DNA from: Alteribacillus bidgolensis
Lineage (GTDB): Bacteria; Bacillota; Bacilli; Bacillales; Marinococcaceae
Length of the DNA stretch: 64,000 nucleotides
Assembly: GCF_002886255.1 (NCBI RefSeq)
Contig: NZ_KZ614149.1
Coordinates: 2,914,001 to 2,978,000, forward strand
Direction of reading: 5' to 3'
Below the pieces are notes generated by a model. It saw only the letters and a program-made list of their open reading frames with translations. It did no database searches and was not told where the DNA came from. Each line of letters starts with the position of its first letter. Within the stretch, counting starts at the first letter, position 1. Positions 25,692 to 34,717 of this stretch are shown piece by piece. Both the position numbers and the translations under genes were made by a program.

Positions 25692-26952
25692 TATTTCTCA
25701 CCTCAATATTTTCTATTTTTTGTTTGGTGCATTTTAAAATAACGTCTAATAACACGTTTGCTCCTTTTTCAATGTCTTCTTCAAGTGTTAATTCTTTTTC
25801 GTTATGGCTTTGACCGTGTTGACTGGGCAAAAAAATCATTCCTGCCGGCGCCATATGACGAATATATTTCGCGTCATGGCCTGGCCCGCTAAACAATCGC
25901 TTCGAAGAATACCCGCGGGCAGCAGCAGATTGTTCCATATACTCTTTCATATGGTTGGAAAAGGTGACGGCATCACTGTTCCATGTGGTTTGAATCACAA
26001 CATCGGCATTGTTCGTGAAAGCCATCGTACTTAACTGTTCTTTCATTCTTTCCACTGCATGTTTTCGCACTTCATCTTTTTCATGACGAATATCTACAGA
26101 AAAGCTCACGGATCCTGGAATCACATTTGGGACGTTCGGATAAACATCTAACTGACCTACTGTCGTTTTTAATCCTTTAATTTCTTTGTGAAGTTCATTT
26201 ATTTTACTTATCATTTTGGAAGCAGACAAAAGAGCATCCTTGCGATCCTCCATTGGCGTCGGTCCTGCATGGTTGCTTTCTCCTTTCACCTCGACATTTA
26301 GCCAGGACATTCCTTGAACTCCTTCGACAATGCCGATATCAACATTTTCTTTTGCCAGGATCGGACCTTGTTCAATATGGAGTTCAATAAAGCCAAGTAG
26401 ATTCGTTAAACGATTCTGCTCTTCTCCTTTATATTCGATTTGGCGCAGCGCTTCAGCAAACGATGTGCCTTCCTTATCTTTAATGTTATATATATATTCT
26501 TTGGAAAACGCTTCAGCAATACCGCCAGAACCAAGCATTGGAGGGCCGAATCGTGCTCCTTCTTCATTGGTAAAATTTACGATTTCAATCGGGTATTCTG
26601 TTTCCAGCCCCAGCTCATTTAATGTTCGTATGACTTCTAAAGCAGTGAGTACTCCGAGAACGCCATCAAATTTTCCTCCACTTGGCTGAGAGTCCATATG
26701 AGAGCCCATTGCCAATACCGGCCCTTCCTCTTGTTTTCCTGTTCTTCGTCCGTACATGTTGCCAAAGTCATCCACACGAACAGATAATCCTGCTTCCACA
26801 AACCATTTTTTTAATTGGTCTCTCATTTCTCTATCTTGTTCTGTTAATGCTAGACGGTGCAATCCGCCGTTTTTCGATGGACCGATGCTAGAACTGACAG
26901 CCAATGTCTGTAGCAGTCTCTTTTGATTAATTGTGTATAATGTTGACTCCAT
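25684..26952 (-). CDS. M20-family Zn-dependent N-carbamoyl amidohydrolase (hydantoinase/carbamoylase type)
   Basis: 422 residues, typical of N-carbamoyl-L-amino acid hydrolases, allantoate amidohydrolases and some beta-ureidopropionases. Metal-binding motifs are GSHMDSQPSGGKFDG (~82-96), the EEGARFG segment (~129-135), HIEQGPIL (~193-200) and the C-terminal GPGHDAKYI and QHGQSHNE motifs. Enzymes of this family split N-carbamoyl groups to ammonia, CO2 and a free amine. With agmatine deiminase encoded 1.9 kb away under a matching promoter, N-carbamoylputrescine is an attractive substrate; beta-ureidopropionate is the main alternative. Confidence 0.9.
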   Translation of the reverse strand: MESTLYTINQKRLLQTLAVSSSIGPSKNGGLHRLALTEQDREMRDQLKKWFVEAGLSVRVDDFGNMYGRRTGKQEEGPVLAMGSHMDSQPSGGKFDGVLGVLTALEVIRTLNELGLETEYPIEIVNFTNEEGARFGPPMLGSGGIAEAFSKEYIYNIKDKEGTSFAEALRQIEYKGEEQNRLTNLLGFIELHIEQGPILAKENVDIGIVEGVQGMSWLNVEVKGESNHAGPTPMEDRKDALLSASKMISKINELHKEIKGLKTTVGQLDVYPNVPNVIPGSVSFSVDIRHEKDEVRKHAVERMKEQLSTMAFTNNADVVIQTTWNSDAVTFSNHMKEYMEQSAAARGYSSKRLFSGPGHDAKYIRHMAPAGMIFLPSQHGQSHNEKELTLEEDIEKGANVLLDVILKCTKQKIENIEVRNID

Positions 26953-26979
26953 TCTTCACCCTCCTTCCTCTTTCTAAAA

Positions 26980-26995
26980 TGCAAACTTTATGCCA
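26980..26995 (-). promoter_or_regulatory. sigma-54 promoter of the carbamoylase-aminotransferase operon
   Basis: Minus-strand TGGCATAAAGTTTGCA fits TGGCAC-N5-TTGCA with one mismatch outside the invariant GG/GC. It lies 28 bases before the ATG. Confidence 0.85.
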
Positions 26996-27120
26996 ACTAT
27001 GTTTATTCCTTTACCCTCGACTTTTTTGTAAAGCACTGATACAATATAGCGCAATATTCGAATCGAAAACAGATCAATGAACCTATTTCAATTCAACTAT
27101 TAAAGAGGAGGAAGTTAAAA

Positions 27121-28521
27121 ATGAAAGGCTGCTTTTTTTCTGATCCGCATTTTCGAGAAATTTTTAATCATTTTCGCGATGGCATATTTATAGCTGATCA
27201 TAACGGGATCGCCCTTTGGATCAATGATGCCAGCACAAAGCAGATTGGTGCTTCGAAAGGTTATGTTATCGGCAAAAGTGCATATGAACTCGAGGAAGAG
27301 GGATTATTTACCCCTTCTGTTACAAAATCAGTTCTCGAAAAAAGAGAAACGATCAGCAGAGTACAAACCTCCAATAACCGGCAGTTTTTAGCGACAGGAA
27401 CGCTGATTACAGTTGATGAAGATTACAGCGAATACGTATTGGTTCACGTAAAAGATATTACAGAAACGGTTCGATCCTCTCTGAAATTAGAAAAGGCAGA
27501 AGCTGTGATTCAATACTATGTCGAAGAAATTCAGAAAATGAAGTATGAACAGCATGTTGATGATGATGCTCATCCACGACTAATTGGCAAAGGAAAGGTC
27601 CACGAAGAAGTTATGGATCTAGTAAAGCGAGTAGCAAAAGTAGATGCCACTGTTTTGGTTCTAGGAGAAACCGGAGTAGGGAAAAGTGTCATAGCTGAAA
27701 CGATTCATAATCAAAGCGAGCGGGCCAATAAGAAATTCGTACAAATTAACTGTGCTGCGCTTCCTGATTCCTTAATTGAATCGGAATTATTTGGTTATAA
27801 AAAAGGAGCATTTACAGGAGCCAATGCAAAAGGAAAGCCGGGACTAGTAGAAGAGGCCAATGGAGGGACGCTCTTTCTCGATGAAATAGGCGAACTGCCT
27901 CTATCTTTACAGCCAAAACTATTACAGCTGTTACAGGACAAAATGTACCTGCCGCTTGGAGATACGATCCCTCGATCCGCTGATGTGCGCATACTTGCAG
28001 CTACAAATCGTGATTTAGGAGAAATGGTCAAAAAAAGAGAGTTCCGAGAAGATTTATATTACCGTTTAAATGTAGTATCCATTCGCGTCCCGCCGCTTCG
28101 GGAAAGACGGGAAGACATCATCCCGTTTCTTTCTCATTACATGCAGCACTATAACCAAAAATATGAACGGTCTGCCACATTAACCAACGAAGCTATCGAT
28201 ACCTTGCAGTCCTATGATTGGCCGGGCAATATTCGAGAGCTCGAAAACATGGTCGAACGTATGGTTATTACCTCAACGTCCGACGTCATTTTAAAGTCCG
28301 CATTACCGGAGAAAATACTTTCACACGAACCATTTCATGATTCTGGTTTTTCAATTGATCGTAATCAGTCCCTCCCTCTTTATCTTGAAAATATTGAAAA
28401 ACAAGCTATAAAAAAGGCACTAAAGGAAAAAGGATCAACGAGAAAAGCAGCTGCAGACCTTGGAATGACGCAATCGGCCTTAATGCGGCGAATAAAAAAA
28501 TATAATATATATCCAAAGTGA
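27121..28521 (+). CDS. sigma-54-dependent activator with one PAS domain
   Basis: 466 residues. A PAS domain (~10-118: FRDGIFIADHNGIALWINDAS) precedes the AAA+ domain (~152-385), with Walker A GETGVGKS at ~182 and GAFTGA at ~230. The C-terminal Fis/TyrR-type helix-turn-helix (STRKAAADLGMTQSALMRRIKKY) ends the protein. GAGGAGG stands before the ATG. It is divergent from the carbamoylase operon and just upstream of agmatine deiminase, both with sigma-54 promoters, so it most likely activates them. It lacks the N-terminal extra domain and one PAS domain of the activator at 6554. Confidence 0.93.
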   Translation: MKGCFFSDPHFREIFNHFRDGIFIADHNGIALWINDASTKQIGASKGYVIGKSAYELEEEGLFTPSVTKSVLEKRETISRVQTSNNRQFLATGTLITVDEDYSEYVLVHVKDITETVRSSLKLEKAEAVIQYYVEEIQKMKYEQHVDDDAHPRLIGKGKVHEEVMDLVKRVAKVDATVLVLGETGVGKSVIAETIHNQSERANKKFVQINCAALPDSLIESELFGYKKGAFTGANAKGKPGLVEEANGGTLFLDEIGELPLSLQPKLLQLLQDKMYLPLGDTIPRSADVRILAATNRDLGEMVKKREFREDLYYRLNVVSIRVPPLRERREDIIPFLSHYMQHYNQKYERSATLTNEAIDTLQSYDWPGNIRELENMVERMVITSTSDVILKSALPEKILSHEPFHDSGFSIDRNQSLPLYLENIEKQAIKKALKEKGSTRKAAADLGMTQSALMRRIKKYNIYPK

Positions 28522-28629
28522 GTTGATAGCAACTCATTACTCTTAACTGTTTCCGTCTTCTTTATTTTTCTTTTTATAAAAAACGTAAATAGAAAAGCCT
28601 TTTATGCGGTACTTTAAAAGTTTTCTTTA

Positions 28630-28726
28630 TTAGAAAAACTCGGCTTGTCGCCGAGTCCTTATGGCGGAAGTCGTAGTTTTGCTTATACTTTGATCCATTA
28701 ACAAAGTTAAACATTCCTAAAGTATA
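28630..28726 (+). repeat. intergenic two-hairpin repeat, copy 6 (full length)
   Basis: 97 bp from TTAGAAAAACTCGGCTT to CCTAAAGTATA. Hairpin one is ACTCGGC...GCCGAGT. Hairpin two has TTATACTTT pairing with AAAGTATAA and an inner GTTAAA/TTAAC stem. It sits directly before a sigma-54 promoter. Confidence 0.9.
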
Positions 28727-28751
28727 AAAAATTAAAAACGCCAGCCACTTT

Positions 28752-28767
28752 TGGCATACCTTTTGCA
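28752..28767 (+). promoter_or_regulatory. sigma-54 promoter of aguA
   Basis: TGGCATACCTTTTGCA fits the -24/-12 consensus with correct spacing, 53 bases before the start codon. Confidence 0.85.
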
Positions 28768-28820
28768 TTATTAATAAAGTAGCTTATTTAAGCGAAATTT
28801 TTTAACCGAGGAGGATACTC

Positions 28821-29918
28821 ATGGTGACATTATTACACAGCACTCCAACACAAGATGGCTTTCGTATGCCAGGAGAGTTTGAGCCGCACACAGGAACATG
28901 GCTGCTTTGGCCAATGAGAACAGACACATGGCATTCTGGAGCAAAACCCGCTCAACAAACATTTGTAAACGTTGCTTCAGCGATTTCGCAATTTGAACCG
29001 GTAACAATAGGCGTGCACGCAAATCAGTTTGAAAATGCCAGAAACCTGCTTCCAGATAACATTCGCGTGGTTGAATTGTCTTCCAATGACGCCTGGATGC
29101 GTGATATAGGCCCTACATTTGTTAAAAATGACCAAGGAGAGGTCCGTGGAATAGATTGGGGCTTCAATGCATGGGGAGGCCTAGAAGAAGGTCTGTATTT
29201 CCCCTGGGATTTAGACATGCAAGTCCCTCAGAAAGTGTTAGAAATGGAACAAATTCCTCGTTACGATGCGACTGATTTTGTGATGGAGGGAGGGGCCATT
29301 GCCGTTGATGGAGAGGGTACACTTATTACAACTGAGGAATGTCTTTTAAACCCGAACCGAAATCCCCATTTATCAAAACATACCATTGAACAAAGATTAA
29401 AAGACTATTTGAACATAGATAAAATTATTTGGCTGAAACATGGAATGGTTGGTGACGAGACAAATGGCCATGTAGATGAAGTAGTTTTTTTCGTCCGTCC
29501 TGGTGAAATAGCTTTAAGCTGGACGGATGACCCAAGCCACCCCCAATACTCTGTCCTGCAAGAGGCTTATCATAAACTCGCCGATTCGACAGACGCAAAA
29601 GGACGTCGATTGACTATTCATAAAGTTACACTGCCAGAACAAGCGACTCTTCGTCCAGAAGAAAGCAAGCAGATTGATTTTGCCAGGGATAGTTTTGACC
29701 GGCTGTCTTCCATTACATTTGTCTCCACCTATATCAATTGTTATTTATGCAACGGCGGCGTGATTATGCCTGCTTTTAACGATCCTCAAGATGAAGAAGC
29801 AAAGGCGATTTTTAAAGATCTATTTCCTAACAGAGAGATTGTCCAAGTTTATAGTAGAGAGTTATCGGTTGGAGGAGGAAACATTCACTGTATTACCCAG
29901 CAGCAGCCCCGCCCTTAA
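28821..29918 (+). CDS. aguA: agmatine deiminase
   Basis: 365 residues, the standard length. The enzyme (guanidine-modifying fold) converts agmatine to N-carbamoylputrescine and ammonia. The catalytic Cys357 lies in GGGNIHCITQQQP, the expected position and motif; the MEGGAI motif (~153-158) and GDETNGHVDE (the catalytic His/Asp loop, ~215-224) are also present. GAGGAGG precedes the ATG. It has its own sigma-54 promoter and is followed by a terminator and an amino acid/polyamine-type permease. No nitrilase-type AguB is encoded in the window; an M20 carbamoylase encoded nearby could replace it. Confidence 0.96.
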   Translation: MVTLLHSTPTQDGFRMPGEFEPHTGTWLLWPMRTDTWHSGAKPAQQTFVNVASAISQFEPVTIGVHANQFENARNLLPDNIRVVELSSNDAWMRDIGPTFVKNDQGEVRGIDWGFNAWGGLEEGLYFPWDLDMQVPQKVLEMEQIPRYDATDFVMEGGAIAVDGEGTLITTEECLLNPNRNPHLSKHTIEQRLKDYLNIDKIIWLKHGMVGDETNGHVDEVVFFVRPGEIALSWTDDPSHPQYSVLQEAYHKLADSTDAKGRRLTIHKVTLPEQATLRPEESKQIDFARDSFDRLSSITFVSTYINCYLCNGGVIMPAFNDPQDEEAKAIFKDLFPNREIVQVYSRELSVGGGNIHCITQQQPRP

Positions 29919-29924
29919 TAGAGC

Positions 29925-29974
29925 TCTCATTTGTTGGAGACTGAGTAAACCGCTCAGGTCTCTAAATGAGTTTT
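29925..29974 (+). terminator. long hairpin terminator after aguA
   Basis: CTCATTT and AAATGAG, then GGAGAC and GTCTC and GAG/CTC, form one extended interrupted stem followed by TTTTC. Some transcription may pass to the permease gene 32 bases downstream. Confidence 0.75.
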
Positions 29975-30005
29975 CAAAATATTCTAATCACAAAAGGATG
30001 ATTTC

Positions 30006-31346
30006 ATGAAAGAACAAGGAGAACTTCAACGTCAATTGACGCTTATGCACGTTATAGTTATGGGACTAGCCTATATGTCCCCTTTTGCCGTTTTTGATAC
30101 ATTCGGTATTGTTTCGGAAGTCACATCAGGGCATGTCCCCACTGCTTACATTTTAGTCTTTACGGCAATTTTATTTACAGCTTTCAGTTATGGAAAAATG
30201 GTTAAACGATATCCTGTTTCTGGATCTGTTTACACCTATACTCAAAAAACAATGAATCCTCATATAGGTTTTATTGTTGGATGGATCACGTTTTTAGCTT
30301 ACTTAGCGCTCCCGATGATCAATGCCCTGTTAGCAAGAATTTACTTATCTGCCGGGTTTCCAAATATCCCTGAATGGATATGGATTGTCGGATTAATCGC
30401 GGTCATCACTGTTTTAAATATCATTGGTTTGAAAATTGCTACAAATGTCAACCTGCTGCTCGTTCTGTTTCAATTTGTCCTTGGAATCACATTTGTCCTG
30501 TTAACCATTAATAGTATTTTAAACGAGCAGCCCAATCGTTTTTTTAGTGCGGACGCATTGATTTCCGAAAGCTTGGACACCTCCACCCTATTTGCTGGTG
30601 CAGCTTTATTAGCTTTATCGTTTATTGGTTTTGACGCGATTACTACTTTATCCGAAGAAACGATTCATCCAAAAAAAGTCATACCAAAAGGAATTTTCCT
30701 GGTTGCATTAATTGGCGGTATTTTCTTTTTCACCGTTACTTACTTTATGCAGTCTCTGTACCCTGATGTTTCTTCCTTTAACGATATAGAAGGGGCATCG
30801 CCAGAAATCGCTCAAATGATTGGAGGCAATCTTTTTTTATCCTTTTTTATAGCAGGCGCTTTAGTCTCCGTTCTAGCATCTGGTATGGCTGCTCAAACAA
30901 GTGCCTCAAGACTTCTTTATGCGATGGGGCGTGATGGTATTATTCCAAAACGAGTATTTGGCTACGTCCACCCTCGTTTTAATACACCCATTTTTAATAT
31001 TATTATCATCGGTGTGTTAGCTCTTTCAGCCCTGATGCTCAATTTAACACAAGCCACATCTCTTATTAATTTTGGCGCTTTTACCGCTTTCTCATTTGTC
31101 AACTTATGTGTGATCGTTCATTATTTCCGCTATCATAAAGAACGCTCATTTTTCTCTATGATCAGTTATGTCGTTTTTCCACTCATTGGATTAGGATTTG
31201 TACTTTATTTGTGGATCAGCCTGGACCTTTTTTCTATTACTCTAGGTATGATATGGAGTCTGCTTGGGATTGGTTACCTCTTTTTTAAAACGAATTATTT
31301 TACAAAAGAACCGCCGCAAGTGGAATTTGAGGAATTGGATGCTTAA
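30006..31346 (+). CDS. APC-family amino acid/polyamine permease
   Basis: 446 residues with about twelve membrane helices. The N-terminal LMHVIVMGLAYMSPF and the SFIGFDAITTLSEET segment (helix 6 region) are typical of the APC superfamily (PotE/YeeF/PuuP-like). It follows aguA, so agmatine, putrescine or a related amine is a likely substrate. No separate sigma-54 site is seen before it, which suggests read-through from the aguA promoter. Confidence 0.9.
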   Translation: MKEQGELQRQLTLMHVIVMGLAYMSPFAVFDTFGIVSEVTSGHVPTAYILVFTAILFTAFSYGKMVKRYPVSGSVYTYTQKTMNPHIGFIVGWITFLAYLALPMINALLARIYLSAGFPNIPEWIWIVGLIAVITVLNIIGLKIATNVNLLLVLFQFVLGITFVLLTINSILNEQPNRFFSADALISESLDTSTLFAGAALLALSFIGFDAITTLSEETIHPKKVIPKGIFLVALIGGIFFFTVTYFMQSLYPDVSSFNDIEGASPEIAQMIGGNLFLSFFIAGALVSVLASGMAAQTSASRLLYAMGRDGIIPKRVFGYVHPRFNTPIFNIIIIGVLALSALMLNLTQATSLINFGAFTAFSFVNLCVIVHYFRYHKERSFFSMISYVVFPLIGLGFVLYLWISLDLFSITLGMIWSLLGIGYLFFKTNYFTKEPPQVEFEELDA

Positions 31347-31511
31347 ATACCCTATATTTTTATAAAAAAAATAGATAAAAGCGGCTATGCGTAACGTCAT
31401 AAAGTATGTGCATGGACAACAAAAAATATCGTATTATACCTTTCTACGTTTCTATACCAGCTCAAAAGGTAACTGTTAATCTCTCATCATAAAATATCGT
31501 TTGATAGTGTT

Positions 31512-31527
31512 TGGCATGAAAAATGCA
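31512..31527 (+). promoter_or_regulatory. sigma-54 promoter of the second nhaC-type gene
   Basis: TGGCATGAAAAATGCA keeps GG and GC at the right spacing. Upstream, AAAATATCGT occurs twice (31424-31433 area and 31489-31498 area), a possible activator site pair. Confidence 0.75.
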
Positions 31528-31612
31528 AATATTAATGTTTAAAGAAAGACAAATGGATGAATGATAACTCCTTCTTCGTTTTTCATTTTTTAAAAATCAG
31601 GGAGTGTATATT

Positions 31613-32998
31613 ATGGAACATTACGGGTGGATAAGTTTAGTTCCTGCGTTAAGTGTATTAATTTTTGCATTATTGACTAGAAGAACGCTGGAATCATTAA
31701 TCGTTGGTTCTATCATCGGATTTATTCTCCTGGAAAAAGAAAACTTTTTTCCTTCGTTTGTTGATTCCTCTTTAGCCGTCATGGGAGATCCGACAATCGG
31801 TTGGCTTATTTTCGTTGTTCTATTTTTTGGAGGTTTTATTGCATTATTAGTAAAATCTGGCGGAGCACTTGCTTTTGGAGATTTTGTTTCGTCAAAAATA
31901 AAATCAAAAAAATCTGCTTTACTTATTACTTGGCTGATGGGGCTTATTATTTTTATTGATGACTATATAAATGCTTTAACCGTAAGTACTTCCATGCAGC
32001 GCATAACAGATAAATATAAAACATCAAGAGAGCTTTTAGCTTACGTGGTAGATTCCACGGCTGCTCCAATTTGTGTTTTGGTTCCATTGTCGACCTGGGC
32101 CATTTATGTGTTAGGTCTTTTTGAAGCAGAAGGGGTTGCGGATGCTGGACAAGGTGGTATGGCATATCTTCAAGTAGTTCCGTTCATTTTTTACGGATGG
32201 GTTGCTATATTCGTAGTTTTATTAACTATTTTAGGAGTTATCCCAAAACTTGGACCTATGAAAACAGCAGAATTAAGAGCAGAAACACAAGGAATTTGTA
32301 TCCCGGAAGGATCAGGGAACATTTCCCTTGTAGATGATGAAATTGCAGCAGGTGTCGATGCTGACGAGAAAAAAATGAAAGAACCAAAAATGATAAATTT
32401 TTTCATCCCGGTCATTGTGCTGATTGCATACACGTGGTATGCCGGCATTGATGCGCTCCAAGGTGTAATCGTTGCAGTTGCAGTAACGATTGCTATGCTG
32501 TTTTTTCAGAGAATAATGAAGTTAACTGAATTATTCGACACATTTATAGACGGATTTAAACCAATGATATATCCAATCGGCATTTTGGTGGCATCATTTA
32601 TTTTAGTAGATGCTAATGAAAAACTTGGCTTGAATGCTTACGTGATCGAAAAAGTAGAACCATTAATGAGTTCTAGCCTCCTCCCTGTTGTAGCCTTTGT
32701 TTCTATGGGATTAGTAGCTTTTGCAACAGGCTCTTTCTGGGGTGTCTATGCTGTCACCCTTCCGATCATCATACCATTAGCTGAAGCTATTGACGCCAAC
32801 ATGTGGCTGTCACTGGGAGCTGTTATTTCTGCTGGAGCATTTGGAAGCCATGCTTGTCCGTATGGGGATGCTACTGTTTTATCTGCGACAGGTTCAGGCA
32901 TAGATACGATGACTCATGTTATAACGCAGCTGCCTTATATCTTATTGAGCGGCGCCATATCGGCACTTGGGTATTTGATCTTAGGATTTACTTTGTAG
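31613..32998 (+). CDS. NhaC-type carrier, second copy
   Basis: 461 residues with about eleven hydrophobic helices. FIDDYINALTVSTSMQRITD (~124-143) and the C-terminal GSHACPYGDATVLSATGSG segment mark the NhaC/arginine-type antiporter superfamily (the CPYGD variant is common in carriers annotated as Na+/H+ antiporter). AGGGAG precedes the ATG at 31613; the GTG at 31604 lies within that site. Under a sigma-54 promoter beside aguA it may carry an amine or carboxylate linked to the catabolic genes. Confidence 0.87.
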   Translation: MEHYGWISLVPALSVLIFALLTRRTLESLIVGSIIGFILLEKENFFPSFVDSSLAVMGDPTIGWLIFVVLFFGGFIALLVKSGGALAFGDFVSSKIKSKKSALLITWLMGLIIFIDDYINALTVSTSMQRITDKYKTSRELLAYVVDSTAAPICVLVPLSTWAIYVLGLFEAEGVADAGQGGMAYLQVVPFIFYGWVAIFVVLLTILGVIPKLGPMKTAELRAETQGICIPEGSGNISLVDDEIAAGVDADEKKMKEPKMINFFIPVIVLIAYTWYAGIDALQGVIVAVAVTIAMLFFQRIMKLTELFDTFIDGFKPMIYPIGILVASFILVDANEKLGLNAYVIEKVEPLMSSSLLPVVAFVSMGLVAFATGSFWGVYAVTLPIIIPLAEAIDANMWLSLGAVISAGAFGSHACPYGDATVLSATGSGIDTMTHVITQLPYILLSGAISALGYLILGFTL

Positions 32999-33036
32999 GA
33001 TTATCTACAATGAAAGAAATAGGAGGAACATTACGT

Positions 33037-33400
33037 ATGATTAAGACCGGTTTTATATGGGACAACAAATATTTAGATCATGATGTTGGAGATATGAAGT
33101 ATTCTTTTAACAATGGCAATGAGATGGGAGTATCTCATGAATTCGGAAAATCCGAAACTCGCCTATGTAATAAAAGAAATGTTGAAAAAGACAGGCATTA
33201 TCGAAAAGATGAACTGCTGCTCCCCGTATGACGCCGCTGAAAGTGATTTATTGCGTGTACATACAAAAGAACATGTAAATTGGGTGAAGAAAGCATGTGA
33301 AAAGGGGATTAGGGAGGTAGGTCCGGAAGCATACAGCACTCCTGTTTCACTGGACAAAGTGATAGAAACGTTAAAATCATATTGGGATTTCTCAACTTAA
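33037..33400 (+). pseudogene. class II histone deacetylase/acetylpolyamine amidohydrolase-like gene, truncated
   Basis: AGGAGG precedes an ATG opening with IKTGFIWDNKYLDHDVGD, the start typical of the HDAC-like acetylpolyamine amidohydrolases. A frameshift near 33110-33130 leads to SENPKLAYVIKEMLKKTGI and LLRVHTKEHVNWVKKACEKG, again family-typical. The frame then stops at 33400 before the zinc-binding catalytic core. A functional relative would deacetylate acetylated polyamines, in keeping with the surrounding genes, but this copy must be inactive. Confidence 0.8.
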
Positions 33401-33433
33401 GATGAAATTCACTTCAGTGTATCGACTAAAAAA

Positions 33434-33477
33434 GGTAACTGCTCCCTATTCAAACAAAGGGGGCAGTTATCTTTTTT
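33434..33477 (+). terminator. rho-independent terminator
   Basis: GGTAACTGCTCCC and GGGGGCAGTTATC pair, followed by TTTTTT. It ends the transcription unit that begins with the second nhaC-type gene. Confidence 0.85.
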
Positions 33478-33509
33478 AAAAACAATTTTATAAAAAATCG
33501 TTTTGTAAT

Positions 33510-34170
33510 TGTTTGAATCATTGACCCGAACCGATCATCTACGTTTATCAGCGGAATCGGCTGTCGTTTTCTTGTTTGTTCACCTCATAAATGTCATACA
33601 GTCCTTCAAATGCTTGCGGCTGGGGCAAGGTTCAACTCACCAATCACAGATTCCGCTTTTTCTACGAACACGGAGGAATTTCCAACAAATGTAGAAGGAA
33701 TGATGTACCCTTCTTCTGTTATGGAACACCTCGACCCCGAGAAGCCGGTTGGCTCATTGAAGAAATTATTTTCCCCTTCCGGCTCATATCTTCTCCCGAG
33801 GTCCAGGCCCTCAGTATATACTGAAGTTCCCTCTAATAAGATGGATACGAATCTGTTAAACAGGAGGATTGCTTTAATTATGAAATCAAAAAGTTTGACC
33901 AAGGCTTACCAGCGTGCCCGCCTTTAGAAGGGAAGCCACTCAAGTGGTGCTCTTTAAAAGAATGGGAGGAGTTAAAGTCATCAAATAAAAAACCGGATAA
34001 GACCTGGGTTTTAATAGTAGATTGGTTAAAAACCTATGTGCTGCCGTAGAAACAATTTTTCGGGGAGCCAGGAAGGCAAAAGTGAATTTTTACATTCTAC
34101 TCTCCTTACGTAATGTCTATCAGGACAATATCGAAATTATAAACAAGGCCTCCATAAAAATCAATGAGTG
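33510..34170. other. degenerate region with open fragments, no intact gene
   Basis: Minus strand 33606-33840 reads GLDLGRRYEPEGENNFFNEP and ITEEGYIIPSTFVG and, after a frame change at the end, FEGLYDIYEVNKQEN. Plus strand about 33853-34048 reads QEDCFNYEIKKFDQGLPAC and EWEELKSSNKKPDKTWVLIV before a stop, and a shifted frame continues to ~34170. These look like remains of two former genes, but I recognise neither family. Confidence 0.35.
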
Positions 34171-34457
34171 TGTTGTAATAAGCATTCTTTTGTCCATTTC
34201 TCAGCAGCATCATAAATTACTTTTCTATCCTTCCTTTCGATTTCATAATAAGTTGCCTTGTAATCAATCACCCGCTTTATGTATTTAAATTCCGTTTGGT
34301 GTTCAATATTAATTCTATACGATCCCCTATCCTTTCACTATCTAACCAGGCTCAGGAAATTCTCATCCATCTCAATTCTCCATTTGAAAGGACAAACAAC
34401 AACGGTTATTGAAAAAAGATAAAGGAAGAGCTCTTATGAAAGAAAGGATGAGAAGGA

Positions 34458-34646
34458 ATGAATCGTATATTTAAAAGAAAAACAGCTGCCTGTGCAAACT
34501 GTGGGAAAAAGATAGAGACAGGAGAAGAAATCTATGCAAAAATGAGGTATCCGAAACGTAAAATAATGGTGGAAATAAAGGCCTATTTAATAAAAGAAAC
34601 AGAAATCTTCTGTAGTACATGTTTTAAACAAGAGAAGGGCAAATGA
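34458..34646 (+). CDS. small zinc-ribbon protein
   Basis: 62 residues. CANCGKK near 17-23 and CSTCF near 54-58 form a CxxC...CxxC zinc ribbon around a basic KMRYPKRK strand. AGAAGGA precedes the ATG. Small proteins of this form are widespread in Bacillaceae and are sometimes misnamed hydroxamate transporter proteins; no function is established. Confidence 0.7.
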   Translation: MNRIFKRKTAACANCGKKIETGEEIYAKMRYPKRKIMVEIKAYLIKETEIFCSTCFKQEKGK

Positions 34647-34660
34647 TAATGTTTCATTCC

Positions 34661-34700
34661 TGAGGCATTTTCTATGATCGAACCAAAAGAAAATGCCTCA
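34661..34700. terminator. inverted repeat after the zinc-ribbon gene
   Basis: TGAGGCATTTTCT and AGAAAATGCCTCA are perfect 13-base complements, placed between convergent genes. It lacks a clean T run, so it is a probable bidirectional terminator. Confidence 0.65.
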
Positions 34701-34717
34701 TGCTCTGCTCTGTTTTC

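Noticed and set aside
32803..33231. 142-residue frame overlapping the end of the second nhaC-type gene
   Set aside because: Its first half is an out-of-frame reading of the carrier gene. Only the last part, from the ATG at 33037, belongs to the HDAC-like pseudogene.
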